Source of the DNA: an uncultured Lachnospiraceae bacterium
Lineage (GTDB): Bacteria > Bacillota > Clostridia > Lachnospirales > Lachnospiraceae
Direction of reading: 5' to 3'
Assembly (NCBI GenBank): GCA_946615865.1
Contig: CAMOIJ010000028.1
Span: 1-36,062, forward strand
Length of the DNA stretch: 36,062 nt
Part shown: one piece after another, positions 26,438 through 35,259 of the stretch
Layout of the letters: every line of letters starts with the position of its first letter
Position numbering within the stretch: the first letter of the stretch is position 1
Program-made: the position numbers and the translations under genes
The notes under the pieces: generated by a model
Told to the model about the DNA's origin: nothing
Database searches by the model: none
What the model saw: the letters and a program-made list of their open reading frames with translations, nothing else

Positions 26438-26508
26438 ACTCTCTCCTTTTTCTTCTTTACGTCTCTTTCTTCTCTTCGTCCTTCTCTCATCATTTACCAT
26501 GACGAGAA

Positions 26509-26547
26509 AGAGACGGCAGCAACCGATCCTCGGTCTGAGCCGTCTCT
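26509..26547 (-). promoter_or_regulatory. Two-tier hairpin in the rpsO-pnp intergenic region
   Basis: AGAGACGGC/GCCGTCTCT (26509-26517 with 26539-26547) encloses a 4x4 internal loop and ACCGA/TCGGT (26522-26526 with 26530-26534) with a 3-nt loop. The following minus-strand run TTTCTCGTC is poor for termination. Its position 15 nt after the rpsO stop and about 70 nt before the pnp start matches the RNase III-cut stem used for pnp autoregulation in E. coli. That function here is inferred. Confidence 0.65.
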
Positions 26548-26561
26548 CAATTCCCTATGAA

Positions 26562-26828
26562 TTACTTTCTGATGCCGAGCTTCTTGATCAGTTCACGATA
26601 ACCTTCAAGATCAGTTCTCTTGAGATAGTCAAGAAGAGCTCTGCGCTTACCTACCATCTTCTGAAGGCCTCTTGCGCTGTGGAAATCCTTCTTGTTCGCC
26701 TTCATGTGCTCAGTGAGCTCCTTGATCCTTGCGGTCAGGATAGCGATCTGAACTTCCGGTGAACCTGTATCGCCTTCGAATCTTGCGTACTCCTGGATAA
26801 CAGCTGTCTTTTTCTCTTTGGTAATCAT
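26562..26828 (-). CDS. rpsO: 30S ribosomal protein S15
   Basis: This 88-residue protein is S15, which binds the 16S rRNA three-way junction early in small-subunit assembly. The sequence is canonical, including [19 protein letters not shown] (residues 18-36), [20 protein letters not shown] (about 51-70) and the lysine-rich end. AAGGAG precedes the ATG. It has its own promoter (26922-26950) and a structured leader, in addition to read-through from ribF. Confidence 0.98.
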   Translation of the reverse strand: MITKEKKTAVIQEYARFEGDTGSPEVQIAILTARIKELTEHMKANKKDFHSARGLQKMVGKRRALLDYLKRTDLEGYRELIKKLGIRK

Positions 26829-26915
26829 AGTATTTCTCCTTTTCTTAATGTGATCCGCCGTACACCGGGACCGCGCCGGAGAAGCTTCGGCCTAAGTGTC
26901 GGTAGTCGTTAAACA
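26829..26915 (-). promoter_or_regulatory. Structured 5' leader of rpsO (possible S15 autoregulatory site)
   Basis: In the roughly 87-nt leader, CCGACAC can pair with GTGT-A-CGG (one bulged A), enclosing a GCCG-AAG-CTT-CTC-CGGC hairpin with one mismatch. S15 represses its own synthesis through leader RNA structures in several bacteria, with differing motifs. Assignment here rests on position and pairing only. Confidence 0.4.
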
Positions 26916-26921
26916 AATGGC

Positions 26922-26950
26922 ATTTTACCACAAACTTCTCTTTATGTAAA
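26922..26950 (-). promoter_or_regulatory. Predicted sigma-A promoter of rpsO
   Basis: TTTACA (26945-26950, 5/6) and TAAAAT (26922-26927, 5/6) on the minus strand are separated by 17 bp. It lies between ribF and rpsO and would give a leader of about 87 nt. Confidence 0.75.
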
Positions 26951-26985
26951 CACAATTTTCATTGTCATATAAACTTAAAGAAGTT

Positions 26986-27918
26986 TTAATCGATCGTTCT
27001 TAGTCCGTGGTAGATCTCTCCCGCCCTGATATCCTTCTCCATCGTCTTTTTGAGTTCCGCGACGCCGGAAAAGCGCATCTCGGGTCTTCTGAAGGTCAGG
27101 AGGCTGACCTCGGCGGTCTCGCCATACAGATCCCCGGAAAAATCATAGAGGGAAGTCTCCACCGTCACCTTGTTTTCGTTTGTGACCGTAGGCTTGATCC
27201 CAATGTTCGTGATCCCCTTAAACACCTTGCCGTCGGTCTTTACTTCCGAATAATAGACTCCGAAGGGAGGAAGCAGTTTGTCTGACGGAGGCGTCTGATT
27301 AAGGGTCGGTATACCGATCCTTCTGCCAAGCGCCTTGCCGTGCACTATTTTGCCCGTGATCTTATAAGGGGCCCCCAGACAGGCAGCGGCTTCTTCCATA
27401 TTGCCCTCTTCCACGAGGCTTCTGATCAGAGTCGAACTGATGACTTTGCCGTTTCTCTCTATTTTGTCGATCTTGCACGCTTCAAATCCCAGGTGCCTGG
27501 CAAGGGAGGACAGAAGTGTAAAGTTCCCTTTTCCCATCGCGCCAAAAGACAGATCCGTTCCGGCTGCCACAAATTTAGCGTTCATTCTCTTTACGAGGAT
27601 ATCTATGACAAAGTCCTCCGGAGAGATCGCCGCAGTATCTTTATTAAACGGAAATTCCACCAGTATATCGATCCCGATCTCCCTGAAGAGTTCCCTTTTT
27701 TCCTGATTCGTAGAGAGCTCTCTCGAAGGATTCATGCCGAAGAACACCTCCGGAGAGGGATCAAATGTAAATACCGCCGCCTTAAGTCCGTCTTCTTTCT
27801 GGCGAAGGACCTCAGACAGAAGTTTCCTGTGTCCAAGGTGAAGTCCGTCGAACTTCCCGATAGCCACCGCAGTTCCCTCAGGGATCATGAACTTAGTTGT
27901 ACCGCTGATTATCCGCAT
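26986..27918 (-). CDS. ribF: Bifunctional riboflavin kinase / FAD synthetase
   Basis: This is a 310-residue enzyme. The N-terminal FMN adenylyltransferase domain has the nucleotidyltransferase motif GKFDGLHLGHR (21-31) and FVAAGTDLSFGAMGKGN, then the SSTLIRSLVEEGN motif. The C-terminal riboflavin kinase domain includes GKIVHGKALGRRIGIPTLN and GITNIGIKPTV. It converts riboflavin to FMN and then FAD in the cytoplasm. It lies 24 bp after truB, as in many Firmicutes. Confidence 0.95.
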   Translation of the reverse strand: MRIISGTTKFMIPEGTAVAIGKFDGLHLGHRKLLSEVLRQKEDGLKAAVFTFDPSPEVFFGMNPSRELSTNQEKRELFREIGIDILVEFPFNKDTAAISPEDFVIDILVKRMNAKFVAAGTDLSFGAMGKGNFTLLSSLARHLGFEACKIDKIERNGKVISSTLIRSLVEEGNMEEAAACLGAPYKITGKIVHGKALGRRIGIPTLNQTPPSDKLLPPFGVYYSEVKTDGKVFKGITNIGIKPTVTNENKVTVETSLYDFSGDLYGETAEVSLLTFRRPEMRFSGVAELKKTMEKDIRAGEIYHGLRTID

Positions 27919-27942
27919 TTAATGATCCTTTCCATTAACCGG

Positions 27943-28863
27943 TCATGACAGAAACATCCTGACGTTTCTGAGTTCATCCTTCACCGGATCATATCTGTAG
28001 AGCGCATAGAATTTCCCGCTCCTGTCGTACATCCTGACATCTTTCGCTTCCGCGCTGCGGGGAAGATCCGTAAACTCTCTCCTGAGTGTATTACCGTTTA
28101 GAAGATACCTCATTCCCTCTTCCCGCACTTGCGCGCACAGCGCCTGTTCAAAGAAACTGTCCACCGGAAGAATATAGCCGTTTATTCTCTCCGGATCTTC
28201 GGACTTCATGATCGCTTCTGCTTCGTCAAGTTTTATGGAGTCTTCAAGTCTGAACTGTCCGACTCTGGTCCTGAGAAGATGCTCCATAGCCGCGCCTGTT
28301 CCAAGTTTATCACCAATATCCTGGCACAGGGTTCGTATATAGGTACCTTTGGAACAGCGCACCCTCATGGTCACGAGAGGAAGCTCTATTGAAGTGATCT
28401 CCAGTTCGTGGATCCACACCTTTCTGGCGGCTCTCTCCACGGTCTGTCCCTGCCTTGCGTACTGATACAGCCTCTTGCCTCCGACTTTGACAGCGGAGTA
28501 CATAGGAGGGATCTGGCTGATCTCGCCTGTAAACGCGGCGGCTGCCTCCCTGATCATTTCGCCGGTCACAGTCCGCGCCACCTCCTCATCGGAGACCTGC
28601 CTCAATATTTTGCCGCTCATATCCTGGGTGTCTGTCGTGACGCCCAGCCTCATGACAGCGTTGTATTCCTTATCCCGGTCCGCGATCAGTTCGCATAGTT
28701 TGGTCCCATTACCCAAACATACAGGAAGCACTCCCTCCGCGTCCGGATCGAGTGTTCCTGTATGACCGATCTTTTTCATATGCAGGATCCCCCGCAGCCG
28801 CGCGACCACGTCGCTGGAGGTATACCCCGCTTCTTTATAAATTGTCATCATTCCATGAAACAT
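27943..28863 (-). CDS. truB: tRNA pseudouridine(55) synthase
   Basis: This 306-residue enzyme makes pseudouridine 55 in the tRNA T loop. The catalytic aspartate is D39 in HTGTLDPDAEGVLPV. The RNA-contacting DKEYNAVMRLG and the C-terminal CSKGTYIRTLCQDIG motif are intact, followed by a short PUA-like end. The ATG at 28861-28863 has AAAGGAA about 10 nt upstream. An alternative start four or five codons later cannot be excluded. Confidence 0.95.
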   Translation of the reverse strand: MFHGMMTIYKEAGYTSSDVVARLRGILHMKKIGHTGTLDPDAEGVLPVCLGNGTKLCELIADRDKEYNAVMRLGVTTDTQDMSGKILRQVSDEEVARTVTGEMIREAAAAFTGEISQIPPMYSAVKVGGKRLYQYARQGQTVERAARKVWIHELEITSIELPLVTMRVRCSKGTYIRTLCQDIGDKLGTGAAMEHLLRTRVGQFRLEDSIKLDEAEAIMKSEDPERINGYILPVDSFFEQALCAQVREEGMRYLLNGNTLRREFTDLPRSAEAKDVRMYDRSGKFYALYRYDPVKDELRNVRMFLS

Positions 28864-28890
28864 GGAGGATCTGTTCCTTTCCCGCCGGGA

Positions 28891-29859
28891 TCATATAACT
28901 CCGGCGTTCCTGAGCTGTCCTTCAAACTCATCCCTGATGGCTTTCATAGCCTCTCCGATCCCTGAACTGATCGTGCATCCGGCCGCGTGTACATGTCCGC
29001 CCCCTCCGAAAAGGGACGCCGCCCTGGACACATCAGTGACCAGAACAGACCTCATGCTCGCCCGCCAGATACCGGGCTCGGATTCGTGAAAGAACACTGA
29101 GCAGTCCACCCCTTCTGTGAGCAGAAGCTGCGCGCTGATGCCATCGAGATCCTTTCTCTCCGCTCCGAGTTTCTCCATCATTTCTCTGTCAAAACAGCAA
29201 AAGATGTATTTTCCGCTCAGAGCCGTTTCTGCTCCTGAAAGAGCTGCTCCAAGGATCCTTGCCTGCAGGAAAGTCCTCTCGAAGAACACCTCCCTGATCA
29301 CCGCGGAGTGATCAAATCCGTAACTCATCAGATGACCTGCCGCGCGCATCGTGGACTCCGCTGTATTTGAATACTGGAAGACTCCCGTATCAGTGACCAT
29401 TCCTACATAGAGCGCTTTGGCGATGTCGGCGTCAATTTGCTCCTTTTTAATCAGGTCATATACCAGTTCGCAAGCGCTGGACGAATGACCGTCTATATAG
29501 CACTGCGCTTCCAAAGATCCCGGATTTGTCATATGGTGGTCAATATTGATCTTTACAGCTGCTTCTCTGTAGAGTTTTTCCGGCTCGCCGATTCTCTCAG
29601 GTATGCTGTCAAGTACAATGAACGCATCATATTTCTCTTCATTTCCGTTCACATCATGGATGATCGTGTCGGAGCCGGGAATATTCCTGCTCAGACATTC
29701 CTGCATCGGCTCCAGGTAAATATCTACCTGCGCATCCGGAAATACCTTTCTCAAATACAGGGCAGTTCCGCAGCAGGATCCGGCGCAGTCTCCGTCGGGA
29801 TTCTCATGTCCGCTGATCCCGATCCTCTTGCAGTTCTTTACTAAATCCGTTAAATTCAT
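28891..29859 (-). CDS. nrnA: DHH/DHHA1 family nanoRNase / pAp phosphatase
   Basis: This is a 322-residue phosphoesterase. Metal-binding motifs are GHENPDGD (17-24), VLDS (82-85) and DHH (107-109), and the DHHA1 end has the glycine-rich FGGGGHVHAAGCTI. Homologues degrade short RNA oligomers and pAp, and some hydrolyse pApA from c-di-AMP breakdown. The start overlaps the rbfA stop by one base (TAATG), so it is translationally coupled to that gene. Confidence 0.92.
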   Translation of the reverse strand: MNLTDLVKNCKRIGISGHENPDGDCAGSCCGTALYLRKVFPDAQVDIYLEPMQECLSRNIPGSDTIIHDVNGNEEKYDAFIVLDSIPERIGEPEKLYREAAVKINIDHHMTNPGSLEAQCYIDGHSSSACELVYDLIKKEQIDADIAKALYVGMVTDTGVFQYSNTAESTMRAAGHLMSYGFDHSAVIREVFFERTFLQARILGAALSGAETALSGKYIFCCFDREMMEKLGAERKDLDGISAQLLLTEGVDCSVFFHESEPGIWRASMRSVLVTDVSRAASLFGGGGHVHAAGCTISSGIGEAMKAIRDEFEGQLRNAGVI

Positions 29860-30263
29860 TATTCCTGTGTACTTTCGTCTGTCTCTTCGCCTCTGGCCAG
29901 CTCTGCTTCGCGGTCCGCAGCGGTCACTTCGTCAATGCGGTGTGACATGGCTACGCCGTAAGCAATTGAATCGTCCAGTACGAACGTGAGCTGCGGAGTA
30001 TTTCGGAGATTGACTTTTCTGGCCAGCTCACTGCGTATGAATCCCGCGGCGCTTCTAAGGCCTTCCATAGTCTTCTCACCGGCTTTGTCATCGCCGTACA
30101 CACTCACATACACTCTGCAGGTCTTGAGGTCCGGGGCCACTTCCGTACCTGTGACGCTGGTCAGCGGACTGATCCGCGGATCTTTGACTTCACGGACGAT
30201 GCCCGCCAGCGCTCTTTGCACTTCGTCATTGATCCTGCGGTTCTTTACGCTGTTTTTTCTCAT
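29859..30263 (-). CDS. rbfA: Ribosome-binding factor A
   Basis: This 134-residue KH-like protein matures the 16S rRNA 5' region. The core matches Rbf[21 protein letters not shown] (9-28), [13 protein letters not shown] and [19 protein letters not shown] short Glu-rich tail follows. Its ATG overlaps the infB stop by 4 nt (ATGA). Confidence 0.94.
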   Translation of the reverse strand: MRKNSVKNRRINDEVQRALAGIVREVKDPRISPLTSVTGTEVAPDLKTCRVYVSVYGDDKAGEKTMEGLRSAAGFIRSELARKVNLRNTPQLTFVLDDSIAYGVAMSHRIDEVTAADREAELARGEETDESTQE

Positions 30264-33200
30264 GTTCTGGGTACCTCTACCAAATCGTAGGCTTCGACAA
30301 TGTCAAATACCTGCATCTTATCAAATCCGTCGAATACCAGTCCGCACTCGTAACCGGCCTTGACTTCCTTGACGTCGTCTTTAAATCTCTTAAGGGATGC
30401 GAGATCGCCTTCGAAGATCTGCTCTCCGGCTCTCGTGATCCTGCACTTGCAGCCTCTGCGGATCACGCCGTCAAGCACATAGGAACCTGCGATATTTCCG
30501 ACTGCGGAAGCCTTGAATATCTGTCTGACTTCCACATGTCCGATAACGCGCTCCTCATAGATCGGCGCGAGCATGCCCTTGAGGGCCGCTTCCACTGCGT
30601 CGATCGCCTGATAAATGACTTTGTAAAGTCTGATATCAACGCCTTCGTGCTCGGCCATCGCTTTGGCTGTCGCGTCAGGACGGACGTTAAATCCGATGAT
30701 AACTGCGTTGGAAGCGGATGCAAGCGTCACGTCGGATTCGGTGATCGCGCCTACGCCGCCGTGGATGACCTTGACAACGACTTCCTCGTTGGAGAGCTTG
30801 AGAAGGCTCTGCTTGAGCGCTTCCACAGATCCCTGTACATCTGCCTTGATGATCAGGTTGAACTCCTTGAGATTTCCTTCCTTCATCTGGTTGAAGAGAT
30901 CATCCAGATTCATACGCATCTTGGTATCCTCGATGAGTTCTTCCTTATGCTGGTTCTTGTATGTCTCCGCGTAAGCCCTTGCTTCATCGTTGGTCTCATG
31001 GGCAATGATGACTTCGCCGGCGCCGGGAACGTCTGAGAGACCCAGGATCTCTACAGGCTGTGAAGGTGTAGCTTCCTTGATCCTTCTTCCCTTGTCGTCG
31101 ATCATCGCGCGAACCTTACCTGAGCTCGCTCCTGCGGAAATGAAATCGCCGATATGCAGTGTTCCTTTCTGAACGAGCACATTCGCCACCGGGCCTCTTC
31201 CCTTATCAAGCTTGGCCTCAAGTACGAGACCTCTTGCCTTTCTGTTGGGATTAGCCTTGAGTTCAAGGATGTCTGCTGTGAGAAGGATCGTCTCAAGCAG
31301 GTCTTCGATGCCCTCGCCTGTCTTGGCGGATACGGGAACGAATTCCGTGCTTCCGCCCCAGTCTGTGGGAACCAGTTCATACTCAGTCATTTCCTGTTTT
31401 ACACGCTCAACATTCGCGCCGGGCTTGTCGATCTTATTGACTGCGACAATGATCTCTACGCCGGCAGCTTTGGCGTGGTTGATCGCCTCAATTGTCTGCG
31501 GCATGACGCCGTCGTCCGCTGCTACTACAAGTACTGCAATGTCAGTGGAATTCGCGCCGCGCATACGCATTGCCGTAAATGCCTCGTGTCCGGGCGTATC
31601 GAGGAATGTGATGCTTCTTCCGTTCAGGGAGATCGTATATGCGCCGATCGCCTGAGTGATTCCGCCGGCTTCGCCTCTTGTCACGTTTGTCTCCCTGATC
31701 GCGTCGAGCAGGGAAGTCTTGCCGTGATCTACGTGACCCATGACGCAGATTACCGGAGGCCTTGTCACCATATCTTCCTCGGAGTCCTCTTCTTCGCGAA
31801 GCAGTTCTTCGATGACATCGACTTTCTGTTCTTTCTCGCAGAGAATGTCATAATCAAGCGCGATCTTCTCCGCCTCATCATACTCCACCTCACTGTTGGG
31901 AGTCATGATCTGACCTGCCAGGAAGAGCTTCTTGATGATCTCGGAAGGATTCATATGCATAGCTTCAGCCAGTTCTCTGATCGTGAGCTTCTCAGGAATA
32001 GTGATCGTCTTGATCTGCTCCTCGACAGCAGTTTCCACCTTTTTCTCGGGGCGGATAAACTTACCGGCCTTGTTGCCGCTTCTTCTGTGGTTTTCATCCT
32101 CATTATAGATGAAATCCTTCTTGGACCGCTTGTCGCGCTCCTGGTTCATCTTTCTCTTATTATCGTCTCTGTGCTTCTCAGCTTCTCTGCCGAAAGCCTC
32201 TCCTTCACCGGCTCGTCCGGCTGTTCTGCGGCGTCCGCCTTCCGCCATGCCGGGTCTTATGCCCTGGCGTCCCGCTGCGGGAGCTCCTGTGCCGCGGGGA
32301 CCCTGTCCGGGTCTTGCGCTGCGTCCGCCGAAGCCGCTCTGGTCGCCGCTTCGATTGTCTCTGCGGAAACCGCCCTGATCGCCGCTGCGATTATCTCTTC
32401 TTGCGCCGCTCTGGTCGCCGCTGCGATTATCTCTGCGGAAGCCGCCCTGATCGCCAATGCGATTGTCTCTGCGGAAACCGCCCTGATCGCCGCTGCGATT
32501 ATCTCTTCTTGCGCCGCTCTGGTCGCCGCCGCGATTATCTCTGCGGGCGCCGCCCTGTCCCTGGGCATTTCTGTCTCTCGCGGGAGTTCCTCTGTTGTCG
32601 CGGTCGCGCTGACCTGATCTTTGTCTGTTATCCGTCTCTTCAGCGATTTTGCCCTGTGCGCTCCGGGCCGGAATTTCTTCTGTCTTCGCAGCCTTAGGAG
32701 CTTCTTTCGGCGCACTTTCAGAAACAGCCTTGCTTGCGGGCTGTTCTTTCTCGGTTTCGACCGGTTCTGCGGGCTGAACAGGCGTTTCCACATGCTCCGC
32801 CACGGGCTGCTTAACCTCTTCCGCCACTGTTTCAACAGGCTTCTGTTCAGGTTCGATCACAGCCGCGGTCTTTACAGGCTCCGCTTCCGGAACCGCCTGG
32901 ACCGGTTCTAACGCCGCCTTTACCTCGCTCACTGCGGGAGCGGGCTCTTCCGTTCTCCTGGGCTGCCTTGTGACCTGTTCGGGTTTGTGATAATCCACTT
33001 CCATCTGTGTGGGCTTCACGCTCGGGCGTATGATCTTGTGAGGCACAGGCTTCGCTTCAGTTCTGGGCCTTCCTGCAGTCTGATCTCTGCGGGCGCCGGT
33101 CTGTCCGGCCGGTCTGGGCTTTCTTCCGCTTCCGGAAGTATAGGAACCTGTTCCTCCACTGGAGTAAGATCCGCTCGAATAGGCGCTCCGCTGTCCGGAA

Positions 33201-33343
33201 CTCTGACGGCTCTTACTGCTGTTTCCCGTCACGATAATGATCTTTTTCTTTTTTACAGGAGTCTTGCCGTCAGCCGGTCTGGGCTTTCTGGCCGCCTCCC
33301 CTGCTTTTTTGTTCTCATTTGCACCTGTATTCTCTGTCGCCAT
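30260..33343 (-). CDS. infB: Translation initiation factor IF-2 with long repetitive N-terminal extension
   Basis: This is a 1027-residue GTPase that brings initiator tRNA to the 30S subunit. Residues 1-440 are disordered and low complexity: a Ser/Gly/Arg part, a Pro/Glu/Val/Ala part (about 130-215) and then six 12-residue units of the form (A/F)[11 protein letters not shown] at 266-337. The IF2N helix domain follows ([20 protein letters not shown], about 449-468). G1 is GHVDHGKT (536-543), with DTPGHEAF and NKIDKPGAN for G3 and G4, then domains II-IV to the normal end. The ATG directly abuts the ylxQ stop. The core is canonical; the N-terminus is at the long end for the family. Confidence 0.96.
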   Translation of the reverse strand: MATENTGANENKKAGEAARKPRPADGKTPVKKKKIIIVTGNSSKSRQSSGQRSAYSSGSYSSGGTGSYTSGSGRKPRPAGQTGARRDQTAGRPRTEAKPVPHKIIRPSVKPTQMEVDYHKPEQVTRQPRRTEEPAPAVSEVKAALEPVQAVPEAEPVKTAAVIEPEQKPVETVAEEVKQPVAEHVETPVQPAEPVETEKEQPASKAVSESAPKEAPKAAKTEEIPARSAQGKIAEETDNRQRSGQRDRDNRGTPARDRNAQGQGGARRDNRGGDQSGARRDNRSGDQGGFRRDNRIGDQGGFRRDNRSGDQSGARRDNRSGDQGGFRRDNRSGDQSGFGGRSARPGQGPRGTGAPAAGRQGIRPGMAEGGRRRTAGRAGEGEAFGREAEKHRDDNKRKMNQERDKRSKKDFIYNEDENHRRSGNKAGKFIRPEKKVETAVEEQIKTITIPEKLTIRELAEAMHMNPSEIIKKLFLAGQIMTPNSEVEYDEAEKIALDYDILCEKEQKVDVIEELLREEEDSEEDMVTRPPVICVMGHVDHGKTSLLDAIRETNVTRGEAGGITQAIGAYTISLNGRSITFLDTPGHEAFTAMRMRGANSTDIAVLVVAADDGVMPQTIEAINHAKAAGVEIIVAVNKIDKPGANVERVKQEMTEYELVPTDWGGSTEFVPVSAKTGEGIEDLLETILLTADILELKANPNRKARGLVLEAKLDKGRGPVANVLVQKGTLHIGDFISAGASSGKVRAMIDDKGRRIKEATPSQPVEILGLSDVPGAGEVIIAHETNDEARAYAETYKNQHKEELIEDTKMRMNLDDLFNQMKEGNLKEFNLIIKADVQGSVEALKQSLLKLSNEEVVVKVIHGGVGAITESDVTLASASNAVIIGFNVRPDATAKAMAEHEGVDIRLYKVIYQAIDAVEAALKGMLAPIYEERVIGHVEVRQIFKASAVGNIAGSYVLDGVIRRGCKCRITRAGEQIFEGDLASLKRFKDDVKEVKAGYECGLVFDGFDKMQVFDIVEAYDLVEVPRT
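32333..32548. repeat. 36-bp tandem repeat (six units) in infB
   Basis: Six consecutive 36-bp units encode residues 266-337 of IF-2, with a consensus of (A/F)RRDNRSGDQ(S/G)G. Units differ at a few positions and alternate between Ala and Phe at the first position. Such arrays are prone to copy-number change between strains. Confidence 0.93.
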
Positions 33344-33658
33344 TTACTCCTCTTTCTTCCCGCTGCTGAGCAGCTTATTAATGCTATCTGCAAGCCCCTG
33401 GTCCGTCACAGCAACGCAGGAGCGTTCCTCTTTGCCAATGGCGCGGCCAAGCGTCTCTTTGCTTCCGTAAAAGCCAAACGGTATATTATAAAAAGTACAT
33501 TTATTACTGATCGTACTCACAGTATTCTTCTGTGCGTCTTTAGCCAGGATCACCAGTCTGGCCTGCTTAGCCTTGATCGACTTTTCACACAGGAAACCGC
33601 CGCTGACGACTTTTCCCGCTTTCTGGGCGATCCCGAGAAGTGACAGCAGTCTATCCAT
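33344..33658 (-). CDS. L7Ae/YlxQ family ribosomal-associated RNA-binding protein
   Basis: This is a 104-residue protein of the L7Ae/L30e fold (LLSLLGIAQKAGKVVSGGFL near the start; ARLVILAKDAQKNT in the middle). YlxQ-type members sit between ylxR and infB in Firmicutes and are thought to bind kink-turn RNA. The ATG at 33656-33658 overlaps the ylxR stop by 8 nt and is preceded by GGGAGG. A longer frame upstream is a shadow of ylxR. The stop codon is immediately followed by the infB ATG. Confidence 0.9.
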   Translation of the reverse strand: MDRLLSLLGIAQKAGKVVSGGFLCEKSIKAKQARLVILAKDAQKNTVSTISNKCTFYNIPFGFYGSKETLGRAIGKEERSCVAVTDQGLADSINKLLSSGKKEE

Positions 33659-33923
33659 CTGAAGACACCTCCCATCTGCCGGCCAGTTCGTCAAAGATCT
33701 CATCCGGGATCGCAGTCCCAAGTGACCTTTGAAGAGACCGCTTTTTCTGCGCCATGCGCAGGCAGCCGGGATCATCACAGAGATAAGCGCCTCTGCCGTT
33801 TATCTTTCCGGTCCTGTCCAGTTTGATCTCTCCCTCAGGCGTGCGCACGATCCGGATCAGACTTTTCTTCTCCTTCATCTCACCGCAGCCTGTACATCTG
33901 CGCATAGGAATCTTTCCCTGCAT
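33651..33923 (-). CDS. rnpM: YlxR/RnpM family RNA-binding protein
   Basis: This 90-residue protein has the YlxR (DUF448) hallmarks: MRRCTGCGEMKEKKSLIRIV (residues 7-26), the GRGAYLCDDPGCL loop and the basic KKRSLQRSL helix. The B. subtilis homologue was recently described as RnpM, a modulator of RNase P. AGGAGG lies 4 nt before the ATG. It lies 25 bp after nusA and overlaps ylxQ. Confidence 0.9.
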   Translation of the reverse strand: MQGKIPMRRCTGCGEMKEKKSLIRIVRTPEGEIKLDRTGKINGRGAYLCDDPGCLRMAQKKRSLQRSLGTAIPDEIFDELAGRWEVSSDG

Positions 33924-33948
33924 TTTACCTCCTGCCCCGGATCAGCGA

Positions 33949-35187
33949 TCACTCTTCAGTCTCTTTTTCCTCGGCGGTCTTATCTGCGCCGTCAGACTCA
34001 TAAGCCATCTCTTCTTCGTCCGAATACTCTTCTTCAGAATACTCAGCATCCTCGGAGTACTCCCCGTCATCCTGATACTCTTCATCGTATTCGTCGTCTT
34101 CGTAGTATTCGTCCTCGTAATCCTCGTAGCGGAATCCGGGAGCATCCTTGGCCTGCGTCTCGCTCTTGATATCAATCTTATAGCCTGTAAGTTTGGCTGC
34201 AAGACGAGCGTTCTGTCCTTCGCGTCCGATAGCCAGGGACAGCTGGTAATCAGGAACAACTACCTTTGCTGTCTTCTCCTCGGGATCCGCGAATACAGCG
34301 ACGATCTTGGCAGGAGAGAGGGCGTTCTGGATCAGATTGCCGGGGTTCTCGTCCCAGTTAATGATGTCGATCTTTTCACCGCGAAGTTCATCGACGATAT
34401 TGTTGACGCGGATACCGTTTACGCCAACGCAGGCGCCGACGGCGTCAACCTTGGGATCATTGGAGTATACGGCGATCTTGGTGCGGCTTCCCGCCTCCCT
34501 CGCAATGCTCTTGATCTCAACGACTTTGTCCTGAATCTCGGCAACTTCCTGCTCAAACAGTTTTTTGACAAGTTCGGGATGAGTGCGGCTGACAAGGATC
34601 CTGGGGCCGCGGTTTGTAGTGCGGACGTCAATGATATAGACCTTGATCCTGTCTGTGGGCTTTAAGTGTTCGCCGGGGACTGTCTCTTTTTCATTGAGAA
34701 GTCCTTCCGCTCTTCCGAGATTCACGCTGATATTGCCGCCGTTAATGCGCTGTACAATACCTGTCACAATATTCTTCTGCATCTTGATATAATAATCGTA
34801 GATAGCGCTGCGCTCTTCTTCCCGGATCTTCTGAAGGATCACGTTCTTGGCGATCTGTGTTGCGATCCTGCCAAAGGACTGGCTGTTGATCTTCACTTCC
34901 ACTTTGTCGCCGGTTCTTACCGCGGGGTTGATCTTTACCGCATCCTCCAGCGCGATCTGTGTGAGCTTGTCCTCGACATCATCCTTCGTTTCCACGACCT
35001 CTTTTTCTGCTGTGCAGTAATACTCAAATGTGTCGCGGTCTACCCACGCCTTTATGTTGTCCACTCTGCCGAAATTGCTCTTGCAGGCAGTTAAGAGCGC
35101 GTTTTCAATAGCCTCGAACAAAGTCTCGCGCATAATATTTTTTTCTTTTTCAAGCGCCTCAATTGCCTCTTTAAGTTCTGTGTTCAT
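33949..35187 (-). CDS. nusA: Transcription termination/antitermination protein NusA with acidic C-terminal tail
   Basis: This is a 412-residue protein. The N-terminal RNA-polymerase-binding domain (NTELKEAIEALEKEKNIMRE), an S1 domain (about 130-200) and two KH domains (VGACVGVNGIRVNNIVDELRG and LSLAIGREGQNARLAAKLTG) are in the usual order. The last 62 or so residues are almost all Asp, Glu, Tyr and Ser, replacing the acidic repeats of proteobacterial NusA and much longer than in B. subtilis. The start at 35185-35187 has AAGGAG upstream; the longer in-frame ATG 24 codons earlier overlaps the rimP end. NusA may control the leader terminator upstream of rimP. Confidence 0.95.
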   Translation of the reverse strand: MNTELKEAIEALEKEKNIMRETLFEAIENALLTACKSNFGRVDNIKAWVDRDTFEYYCTAEKEVVETKDDVEDKLTQIALEDAVKINPAVRTGDKVEVKINSQSFGRIATQIAKNVILQKIREEERSAIYDYYIKMQKNIVTGIVQRINGGNISVNLGRAEGLLNEKETVPGEHLKPTDRIKVYIIDVRTTNRGPRILVSRTHPELVKKLFEQEVAEIQDKVVEIKSIAREAGSRTKIAVYSNDPKVDAVGACVGVNGIRVNNIVDELRGEKIDIINWDENPGNLIQNALSPAKIVAVFADPEEKTAKVVVPDYQLSLAIGREGQNARLAAKLTGYKIDIKSETQAKDAPGFRYEDYEDEYYEDDEYDEEYQDDGEYSEDAEYSEEEYSDEEEMAYESDGADKTAEEKETEE

Positions 35188-35259
35188 CTTGTCTCCTTTT
35201 CCGGAACCAGTCTTACTATTTTTCCTGAGTGCGCAGCCATCCCGGTCTGCGGCTTTCAT

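Noticed and set aside
26438-26500. A 21-residue basic N-terminal extension or leader peptide of PNPase
   Set aside because: The ATG at 26435-26437 has a strong ribosome binding site and matches homologues; the upstream ATG lacks one.
31154-32617. A 487-codon plus-strand open frame opposite infB
   Set aside because: It lies entirely antisense to a canonical IF-2 gene, has Cys/Ser/Ala-rich translated sequence mirroring the repeats, and lacks a family match or ribosome binding site. It is a by-product of codon bias.
33659-33778. A longer start for the YlxQ protein
   Set aside because: The extra 40 codons overlap ylxR in another frame and encode no L7Ae sequence.
35188-35259. A 24-residue N-terminal extension of NusA
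   Set aside because: It would begin immediately at the rimP stop, while AAGGAG precedes the internal ATG that matches the family start.
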